A DNA stretch of 64,000 nt from CAKZNE01 sp040222435 (GTDB lineage: Bacteria > Bacteroidota > Bacteroidia > Flavobacteriales > Schleiferiaceae), in contig OZ243107.1 of assembly GCA_965212245.1 (NCBI GenBank), forward strand, positions 3,100,001-3,164,000. The letters run 5' to 3'. Below, piece after piece: positions 1 to 9,200 of this stretch. Below the pieces are notes generated by a model. The model searched no databases. It was not told the origin of the DNA and was given only the letters and a program-made list of their open reading frames with translations. The position numbers and the translations under genes are program-made. The first letter of the stretch is position 1. The number at the start of each line of letters is the position of its first letter.

Positions 1-2
1 GG

Positions 3-1400
3 AAATCTGCTCTTACCAAACAAATGTCTGTGCTTCCTCCTGCAAGCTCACAGAGTAGTGATGATGAGGGGCTGGATACGGTGAATCAGGTAACTGAAAT
101 AGGCACCAATGACGGACTCTTATGGTCTTCAGCTGGTATGTCTTCCGTTCCGGGCGGTACACAGGTAACCCACCTGGTACTGAGTCTGTACGATCAGGCA
201 GGTAACCAGATAGGTACTCAAAGCGCTCAGCAATACAATAATGGGGATACCCTCAGTATTAATTCCGATGGTTCGGTAACTGATGATCAGCCCATTCGTG
301 CTACCCTAACTTATTTTTACCAGGCCAACGATGGCAGTGTGGGTCAGGGGGTTCATTCCCTTACAGCCGAAAGTTACCCGGTGAGTGTAACCAACTCTTT
401 TCCGGTAGACAGTAATCAGAATAGCCCCGGTGTTATTCTTATCTGCCTGCATAGGAACAGTCCCGGTAATTGTGATTTTTGGATTGAAGAGACCAGTCCC
501 TGGCCGGTAAAATTCCCTATTAAAGGGTCCATTACCTACTCGGGCGCTATAGAAATGCCGTTCACGTCAAGCAATTCCTTTGCCTACATCAACCTGATTG
601 ATGAAAATGGCGGTGGTGCCTGTACATACAATCAAATTGAAAACTTCTTTGATAGTGTTATAGTTTCTTCAGATTCCACCACCATGACCTGGAGTATTAA
701 CCTGGCCAACTTTGGAAATGCGTGTTCGGGAAACATGAACCCGGTCATATATACGATGTACTTTGAGGTAACGGTAGACGGTGAAACCGTTGGATACACC
801 ATTTCGAGTGCTTCCAATGTACAGCCGGGTAGAAACGCAATCAAACTCCCTACCATGGAGATAGCCTATGGTTGTCTGGCGGGCGGAACCCTGATTTCCA
901 TGGGAGATGGTTCAACCAAAAAGATAGAGGACGTAGAAGTGGGTGAAAAAGTAGCTACTAAAGATGGCGGAGTATTGGAAGTGGTAAATTCTGTGGTGGG
1001 CAAGGAAGAGCAGATTTATAGGGTGAGTACGGAGAATGGTAAGAATGTATTAATGAGTAAGGAGCATCCGGTTCCTTCTGGCGGAGAGATTAAACTGGCT
1101 TTTAACCTGAAAGTGGGTGATGAGATCGTAACCGATGAGGGCCCCAGCCGTATCCGGGAGATTGCGCTGGAGGATTTTCCTTCCCGGTATGTGTTTAACC
1201 TTTATGTGGAAAATGCGGATGGAAACATCCAGCTGGACGACCGTCTTTTTTACGGTAATGGTGTACTGGTGGGAGATAACCTTATGCAACGTACCTATGC
1301 TCAGCAATACTGGCGTGATCCCGCTAATATCCGAAGAGGCCTGGATGAGGAATGGCACCAGGATTATGACAATTACCTGAAGCGCATTTCGGGCAATTAA
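3..1400 (+). CDS. Hint-domain (intein/hedgehog-type) protein, 5' end outside window
   Basis: The frame is open to the left edge with no stop, so the first visible ATG at 24 may not be the true start and the product is treated as partial. Counting from that ATG, residues 1-283 are beta-rich and unrecognised. Residues about 284-421 form a Hint domain: a nucleophile-position Cys284 in CLAGGTLISMGDG, then KKIEDVEVGEKV, a block-B EHPV with His348, and a closing FYGNGVLVGDN. Many bacterial Hint modules end in VHN; here the penultimate residue is Asp while the Asn is kept. Only about 40 residues follow, so there is no downstream toxin in the same chain. Hint modules usually cleave or splice themselves and often sit just before toxins in polymorphic toxin systems. 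The next gene starts within 150 nt and three repeat/Rhs genes follow on the same strand, suggesting a joint function. The Hint assignment is good; the biological role is inference. Confidence 0.8.
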   Translation, partial: KSALTKQMSVLPPASSQSSDDEGLDTVNQVTEIGTNDGLLWSSAGMSSVPGGTQVTHLVLSLYDQAGNQIGTQSAQQYNNGDTLSINSDGSVTDDQPIRATLTYFYQANDGSVGQGVHSLTAESYPVSVTNSFPVDSNQNSPGVILICLHRNSPGNCDFWIEETSPWPVKFPIKGSITYSGAIEMPFTSSNSFAYINLIDENGGGACTYNQIENFFDSVIVSSDSTTMTWSINLANFGNACSGNMNPVIYTMYFEVTVDGETVGYTISSASNVQPGRNAIKLPTMEIAYGCLAGGTLISMGDGSTKKIEDVEVGEKVATKDGGVLEVVNSVVGKEEQIYRVSTENGKNVLMSKEHPVPSGGEIKLAFNLKVGDEIVTDEGPSRIREIALEDFPSRYVFNLYVENADGNIQLDDRLFYGNGVLVGDNLMQRTYAQQYWRDPANIRRGLDEEWHQDYDNYLKRISGN

Positions 1401-1549
1401 AAACCATGGATTTCTTTAACGGGCTCCGGCACTTTTGGGGTTTGGTACTTAAGCGGGTTGTAAAAAGACCGGTGGTTAAGAAATCTGGTATCTGGAAAGT
1501 GACGGCTGAACCGGCAAACAATATTTTCAATCAAACCAATAATGAAGTT

Positions 1550-3253
1550 ATGGCCATAGAAGCACCTAAGCTTACTTCCGTTAGCTACAATGGACAATTG
1601 GTACAGGTTTCATGGAAGCCGGTAGATGGTTCTGACGTAGAATACGGTGCCACCCTTTACGCTACGGATGGTTCATTTTCAGCTAATAGTCCATTAACAG
1701 CCGGACTTTCCACCAGTATAACGGCTCAGCTGGATGTAAAGAAAACCTATGAGGTTAAAGTTCAGGCTTTTGAGGGTGGGGAGCAGGGCCCCTTCAGCAC
1801 TCCGGCTCCTATTGTACAGGAAAGCACTCAATTGAATTCCTTAAGCTATTCCGGTTCTGAAATTACTTTGCGCTGGGACAGCAGCAATAGGGAAGGAGCG
1901 GTATATGCTGCAACCGTCTTTTCTACAGATGGATCTTCATCCTATTCTGCCGAACCTACTACTGACCTGAATGCCACTATTACCCAGCAACTGGATCCGG
2001 CTAAAACCTACCAGGCACAGGTAGTTATAACCGAAGGTATTTCCTCAGGTCCAAATAGTACGGTAATTGGAGTTATTACCGAGGTGCCGGAGCTAAATGA
2101 GTTGTCCTACAATCTTACCAATACCACTATTAAGTGGGATACCGTGGCGGTGAATGCAGTAGAGTATGCAGCCCTGTTGTATGCCACCGATGGCAGCTAT
2201 TCCGCCAGTCCGCCACCCACTACCGAACTGGAGACCACGGTAACCAAAACCCTGGATGACAGTAAGACGTATAAGGCTCAGGTTCAGGCGCAATCGGGTA
2301 TCTCTCAAGGTCCTTTCAGTGATGCGGTAGCGGTTATTACTGCCCAACCGGATCTGAATGATCTGGAGTATGATCTCACTGATACCACTATTAAATGGAA
2401 TGCTGTTACTGTGGATACCGTGGAGTATGCAGCCCTTTTGTATGCCACCGACGGCAGCTATTCCGCCAGTCCGCCACCCACCCCTGAACTGGAGGCCACG
2501 GTAACCAAAACCCTGGATGACAGTAAGACGTATAAGGCTCAGGTTCAGGCGCAATCGGGTATCTCCAAAGGTCCTTTCAGTGATGCAGTAGCGGTTATTA
2601 CTGCCCGGCCCAGCCTGAATGATCTGGAGTATAATGACAAAACGACTACGCTTAAATGGGATGGTGTTACTATAGAGGGTGCAGATTATATAGCCACGGT
2701 ATTTTCCACCGATGGTAGTTTTTCGCAAAGCAGCGTGGCTTCTGCGGACTTAGAAGCCGAAATTGACCATGAGCTGGATAGCTCCTTAAGCTACCAGGGA
2801 GTTTCAAAAGCGGTGATGGGAATTTCCAAAGGGCCGGATAGTACAGCCGTTGGAGTAGTAACAAGCCTGCCGGATCAGGTTGAGGTTAATTACGATGGTT
2901 CAAACATCAGTACCTCATGGCAGGCAGACGGATCTTCAGGAATTACCGGTTATATAGCCTCGCTGTACGAAAATGGCACTGCTTCCGGTGATCAGCCGGT
3001 TACAGGTACTGACGCCAGCTTTAATCAGGTGCTGAGTCCCGGAGTGATTTTTACCGTGCAGGTGCGCAGCGTTTCGGGCATATCCAAAGGTCCTTATACA
3101 GATGCCAGCTATGCACCCTATGCCATGAGCAGTACTATGGAGTACGATAAGCAAGGGCGATTGATAAGCAGGGCAGATACTAACAACTGGACCTATACTT
3201 ATACGCTGGACCCACCCGGTAATATTACCAATGTAGAAATTTCACAGTCATGA
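1550..3253 (+). CDS. Fibronectin-III-like repeat protein with a C-terminal YD-like repeat
   Basis: Six consecutive beta-sandwich repeats of roughly 87 residues make up nearly the whole protein. Each opens with a motif like LNDLEYD..TTIKW, carries a central YATDGS(Y/F)S and ends with GxSxGPFS. This is fibronectin type III-like architecture. The last 40 residues (MEYDKQGRLISRAD and following) look like a single Rhs/YD repeat. The frame opens at ATG 1406, 6 nt after the Hint gene, but the first 48 residues translated from there are basic and unlike the repeats. ATG 1550 (MAIEAPKLTS) directly begins the first repeat and is preferred. No signal peptide, membrane segment or T9SS domain is visible. 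It lies between the Hint gene and a giant LamG/FN3/Rhs gene whose FN3-like domains look related, so it may be a detached stalk module. The function is unknown. Confidence 0.75.
   Translation: MAIEAPKLTSVSYNGQLVQVSWKPVDGSDVEYGATLYATDGSFSANSPLTAGLSTSITAQLDVKKTYEVKVQAFEGGEQGPFSTPAPIVQESTQLNSLSYSGSEITLRWDSSNREGAVYAATVFSTDGSSSYSAEPTTDLNATITQQLDPAKTYQAQVVITEGISSGPNSTVIGVITEVPELNELSYNLTNTTIKWDTVAVNAVEYAALLYATDGSYSASPPPTTELETTVTKTLDDSKTYKAQVQAQSGISQGPFSDAVAVITAQPDLNDLEYDLTDTTIKWNAVTVDTVEYAALLYATDGSYSASPPPTPELEATVTKTLDDSKTYKAQVQAQSGISKGPFSDAVAVITARPSLNDLEYNDKTTTLKWDGVTIEGADYIATVFSTDGSFSQSSVASADLEAEIDHELDSSLSYQGVSKAVMGISKGPDSTAVGVVTSLPDQVEVNYDGSNISTSWQADGSSGITGYIASLYENGTASGDQPVTGTDASFNQVLSPGVIFTVQVRSVSGISKGPYTDASYAPYAMSSTMEYDKQGRLISRADTNNWTYTYTLDPPGNITNVEISQS
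2098..2612 (+). repeat. Recently duplicated 261-bp (87-codon) FN3 repeat units
   Basis: Two adjacent units are nearly identical at the DNA level with a 261-bp offset: the valine codon opening VEYAALLYATDG lies at 2159 in one copy and at 2420 in the other. A stretch of nearly 70 bases covering TVTKTLDDSKTYKAQVQAQSGIS is identical in both. Neighbouring repeats in the same gene are clearly more diverged. This points to recent in-frame tandem duplication inside the coding sequence. Confidence 0.85.
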
Positions 3254-3281
3254 ACCGTATGCTTCAATAGACAACAAAACT

Positions 3282-6200
3282 ATGGGAACCTTCAATCCTC
3301 AACTCAACTATCAATCAGAATTCAGCACACCATTACCCCAGGTAATTCAGTTACAGGGTAATGCTTTTCCTTCGGAGGCCTCCCTGACAGGGATAACAGC
3401 CGGTGCATTAACCACTGAGGTTTGGGTTAAAACCACCCAAAGCGATACGAATGCGATAGTGCTGAGTTATACGGATACAGACAGCACACCTAATAGACTG
3501 TGGGTTAAAAACCCGGCTGATATTTCTGTTGGTTACAATGATAAGGATACCGGTTCAACAGGCATTGCTATTAATGATGGTTACTGGCATCACTTGGTTG
3601 TGGTGGTGGCTCCCGGGAATGACACCCACTTTCAGGTACTGCTTTATAAGGATGGAGTAGCAGTTTACCAGGCATTGGGAGGAATAACGGTAAGCAGTGG
3701 TTCCGTAATTACCGATGGTGGAAGCCTGGTGCTGGGACAGGCTAAAGCGGCAAGTTCAGAAGTTGACTTTGCGGGAGAGATGAGCGAATTCCGCCTTTGG
3801 AATGGCATTCAGTCTGCCGATGATATTCTGAACAACTTTGAACAGGTGATCAGCAGCGGTCCGTTAATCAGCTGGCTCCTGAACTCTGTAGCCAACTCAG
3901 GAACTATTATTGGAGGCGGAACGCCCACCTATGCCAATTCCTCCCTACACTACAGAACGTTACAACTGCTGGCTGGCTGGAGTGATACCGGTGCGGCCTC
4001 CTATGATCTTCGTCTTACAGACCTGGGAACAGGAAAGGTGCAAAACTTCAGAAGTATTAGCGGGACTTCCTATTCGATAAGCTCTTTCAACGTTAATCAT
4101 TACTATCAATTAGAGATTAAGGCGGGTACGGATGCGAACTGGAGTTCTGAAACGGTGAATACCCGGATCATGAACCTGCAGCAGGTGCAAGCCATCCTTA
4201 GTTCACCAGCTGCGGATAAACTACAGGCGGGCTGGACCGCAACAGACCAAACCAGTGAATACCTGGTCTCCCTTTTTAAAAATGGTAATGCAGACCCGGA
4301 AAGTACTTCTTCACAAAGCGGAACTACCTATGACCTGACTTCATTACTGAGCAGTGAAGATGCTTATAACTTCACTTTTCAGGCGCAATCGGAAAACTCC
4401 AGCGGGCCATCCCAAAGCCCCGCAACGGTAGGAACTATTGATCTGAGCTTTTACTATGTGGCACAAACGGGTGGCAATGGTTATTTGCAGTTGGGATGGA
4501 ATAATCAGGCGGATATTGATTTCTATTACGTAGAGATATTCAAGGGTCCGCCTGCCACGGCAACCCTGGCCTATAGTTCCCTGGTGGCTGGCGACACCAA
4601 TAGTCTTAGAGTAGACCAGAGCGAGGTACCCGTAAGCCCGGGTGACCAGTTACAAGCCCGTATCCGGGGGATTGCCAGCGGAGTTATTGCTATATGGACG
4701 GCCAAAGTGGAGATAACCGCCACGGATTTAGCGGTTCCGGTGCTTTCGTATAACTACCTTTCTGCCTCAGATGATCTTCAGCTTACCTGGCAGCCGGTAA
4801 CCAATGCGGATACCTATCGTATCAGGATCTATCAGGATGGTGATGCCACTCCCATTGTAGATCAATCGGGTCTTACGGATACCTATTACTCCCTGAAACC
4901 CTATATGTATACTGCCCACACTTATACATTTACCGTTCAGGCGGTAGCAGATGGAAGTATGGGGCCTCCCAATGATATAGTGCAGCCCAATGCCCTGAAT
5001 GAACAATTCCTTTACCAGGGAACCAGCGGTGAGCTTGTATTAAGTTGGGATAGCGTTCCCAATGCCATGATGAATATCGTTCCACCGGGGGCAAGTCCGG
5101 AAGATCAAAACCAATTGCAGGCGGGTACAACTACTTCCTATACGGTTACCCCACCTCAAGGTGGTTATCAGCAAGGTGATCTGTACAATTTTAAGCTGAG
5201 ACCACTGGACACAGGAGCCATGGGCCCCCTTTCGTCTGGCAGTGTAAAGATATACGACCTCAATACGGCACCTGTATTGACCTATGATTATGACAATACT
5301 CAGAACCCGGCCGTGTTTACGGCACAATGGCAGGACATCCGCACCCAGGCGCAGAAGGATGCTAACCTGGATGTACAGTACCAGGTGCAGCTCACCATTG
5401 ATGGTGTTCAACAAGCGTTGATTACCCAGGCGGGTTTGACGTATGACCTTACCGATGAACTGGTTTTTACGCAGGATAAGGCTGTGACCGTGGCTGTAAG
5501 GGGTGCCGTATTACAGGATAACTCCAAGCCGGAAAATGCTTCAATAAGCCCGGATAGCACCATAACTCCGGCTACTGATATCAGCCTGCAACTGAATTAT
5601 TATAATGAAAGTACCGAATTAACCGCCTCATGGAACAGTGCCACTCCGGTGTATTTGCAGGCTTATAAATCCAGTGAGGAAACACTGGCTCAAACGTATT
5701 ATGCTTCCGCAGCGGAAACTTCATGGGTGATTGAAACCGGGGCGCTTACGGATGGAGACGAGTATATCGTTCAGGCCAAATCCCTTCCGGAGGGTACTAT
5801 CAGTACGCCTTTTGAAGGGCAGGCAATCATTCATTCCCTGGCGAAAACCATTCTTGCCCTGTCTTATGATTCAGGTTCCAATCAACTAGCGGTAAACTGG
5901 CCGGATGTACGTACCCAGGCACAGATCGATAACAACCTGGCAGTTACCTATACCGCAACCCTAACAAAGAACAGTGATGCTCCCGTGCTTAGCACGGGTA
6001 TCCCCAACACGGCTGAAGGGCGGGTTTTTGACTGGCCCGCGCTGGATGAAGCCGGGGCCTATACGCTTATGATCACCGGAGTTTCGGAAGGGTCAGTGGG
6101 TTTGCCCAATACTCAACAATCACTGGGTGCCATAGCCATAAGCAGTTTTAGTTTTCACTTGCCTGAAAACCAACTACAGGCTGTATGGGGATCTGTAACC

Positions 6201-9200
6201 AACGCAGAGAGCTATTATGCATTTATCAAAAAGAACGGAACGGAGGGAAGTCATGCGTATCGGAATACCGTTCCCACGGATAGTGCTCCTCAAACCTTTG
6301 ACGCATCGGGAGCGGTAAATGGCGATCAGTTTGAACTGGATCTCAGGGCGGTTAACGCAGGAGCCTGGACCGACCTTGTAACTGCTTCTGTAACGGTATT
6401 GCAAATACCAGCTCCGATTTTGGACAGCCCCTGGGATGCAGATGTGGGCAGCAACCAATTAACCATCAGTTGGTCATTCAGTAACAATGCTGTGCCAAGC
6501 CCTACCTATAAAGCTGATTTATTGCAGGATGGTGTGGTGATTGATTCTCAAACCACTACGGATACCCGGCTTACTTTCACCAATCCGGCCATTGTGGATG
6601 GCGCTACCTTAACCACCAGGGTTCAGGTGCTATCCAATAATAATTATGGCGCCTATGATTCCATGACCGGAACTATTTCCGATTCGGGAACCATTCCACA
6701 GGTAACGGGTCTTACGGCTTGTTCTTCAACGGCAGTAAACCTTACGGCCAACTGGAATACGGTTTCAGTGGAAGGAGTAACCTTTGAGCTGGAGGTGCTT
6801 AGCACCTCAGGGAGCGTGGTATCTACCAAGACCAACATCAACGGTACATCGGTAGACCTTCCGCAGAGTGAAAATAAAATGGAGGCCGGTACGGACTACA
6901 AAGTAAGAGTACGGGCGGTTAAGGGAAGTATTCAGGGAGTTTATAGTGATGATGCCAGTGTTACGGCTGGTCAGCCATGCTCTAACCCCAACCCGAACCC
7001 TCCCACGGATGGTGATCCGGTTGACCTGGTAAACGGGGCGCTGGGTTACAGCAATGCAGATATGGAAGTGAACGGGGTGGTTAAACTCAGTTTTATGACT
7101 TCTTACCGCTCTATCACGCCTTTATCTGAAGATAATGACCCTACCAATAATGGAAAGGTGATGGGAGAACGCTGGAACCATAGCTACAATACGCTTATTT
7201 ACCGCGATGTACCTAATAAAAAGGTATATGTGGTATGGGGCACAGGCGGGGCCAATGTTTTCAAGGAACCGAACTCCATATCCGGCAATTATGCACCTGC
7301 GGATGTTCCGAACGGCAGCGCGCTGTTTTATGGCAGCGATGAATATTATGTACTTACACAAGCGGACCAGACGAAGTATTATTTCCGGGATACCAATGGG
7401 AATGGAGTGGCCAATCTGGAGAAAATAGTGAACCCCATAGGCCAGCAGGTAACGCTAAGCTATGCAGGTGGCAGACTGGATAAGATTACAGATCATCAGT
7501 CCCAGCGCTTTATGCAGCTCTCCTATCATACTGACGGGCTTGTTTCCGGTGTTACCGATAATGCCGGGAGATCTGTTTCGTACCACTACAGCAACGGTAA
7601 ACTGGTTACATGGACAGATGTTAACGGACATGATACCACCTTTGCCTATACCGGGGAATCACTTATTGAAACCATTACTGACCAAAACAATACGGTTTAT
7701 CTGAAAAACCGCTATAATGCCAATAATCAGGTGGAATTTCAGCAAAGCGGAAATGCCATAGCCAGCGGCAGTAACGCAGGGCTCTCATTTGCATACGTGG
7801 AAAGTCAGGAAAACGGGGTAGACCTGGTAACGACCACGGTTACGGACGCTGAAGGCTTCGAAACCCTTTACAAGTCTATTAAAACCAATTCGGAAGTACT
7901 GGAAAAAACCCAGTACCTGGATCTGGCCAAATCCAGCATGATAAAAACCCTGTACACCTACGATGGGTACAATAATGTATTAACTGAAACATCTTATGAG
8001 GGACCGGTGAGTGGTGACCCGAACACCGGTACCGTTATTACCAATACCTATGTGGGTATTTCCAACCTGGCTACTTCCAGCTATGAGAACCCTATCGGTA
8101 TAGTGTTATCCCGAAGTTATGATGCCCATAACAACATTCTTACGGATACGGATGCAGCCGGTAATATCACACATTATGAGTATAATGCGGATAATACGCT
8201 CAAACAGATCACTAATCCCCTGGGGCAGATTCAAAGCTATGTTTACTACAATAGCGGATCTGCCAAGGGCCTGATGAAGTCGCAAACGGATTTTAACGGT
8301 AACACTACCAGCTATGTTTATTCCTCCAACGGAGACCTGAAAACCATTACCAATGCCTTGGGAGAGGTTACCGTCATTACATCGGATGATAAGGGAATGA
8401 TCAAAAGCCGTGCGGTACAGGATACCGCACAAAACACCCTTAGAACACGCTCATATGAATACAATACCAGCGGGCAGTTAACCCATTCGGTTACTCAAAT
8501 GGCGGGTCAGAGCGGAGCTAATGCCTATGCTTCACAATTAGAGTATGACAATCAAGGCCTTTTAACCAGTATAACCAATGCGGCTGGCAAGGCAACGCAG
8601 TTTGGGTATGATAATAATGATAACCATACCACCACCACCTTTCCTTCTCAAAGCTCACCGGCACCCGAGCAGATCACGGCTTACAACAGTGATAATTTCG
8701 AGGTTTCCAGGCAGTATTCACCTTCTGTGATTGAGCAGTATACCGTAGATCCCACGGGCCGGAGGTTGAGCTTTACGGACCCTAATCAAAACGTGTATGA
8801 TTATGCCTATGCCATGCAGTTCATTTCCGGGGCACCCAACCATACTTCAGTGCAAACCACCTATCCGAAGCTGACCGGAATGACGGAGGCCTATACTTCT
8901 CAAACGGTATTGGATGTGCTGGGGCGTACCGTCTCTGATCTATATACATCAGGACAGCAAACAGATTATGGCTATAGCTATCCTACAGATAGCAGCACCC
9001 ATACCAATGACATTCAGGTAACTGTAACCTTACCCCCGGCAGATCCTTCTAAAGCAGAAGAACGATACACCATTGTACGTTTATACGATGCCCTGGGCCG
9101 GTTGAAATCTGTTACGGATCAGTCTGGCAAGCTTACCACCTATGACTATACTACTGAAGCTGCGGAAGAGGGGGATAGTTTCAATCAGCTGGTGACTATA

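Noticed and set aside
1406..1549. The longer start of the FN3-repeat gene
   Set aside because: The first 48 residues are basic and do not match the repeat. ATG 1550 begins exactly at the first repeat.
2098..2612. A CRISPR-like array
   Set aside because: The repeats are 261 bp, in frame and coding. There are no short direct repeats with unique spacers anywhere noticed in the window.
2093..2728. A 211-codon - strand frame across the FN3 repeats
   Set aside because: It exists only because the duplicated repeat keeps the opposite frame open. The FN3 frame on + explains the sequence.
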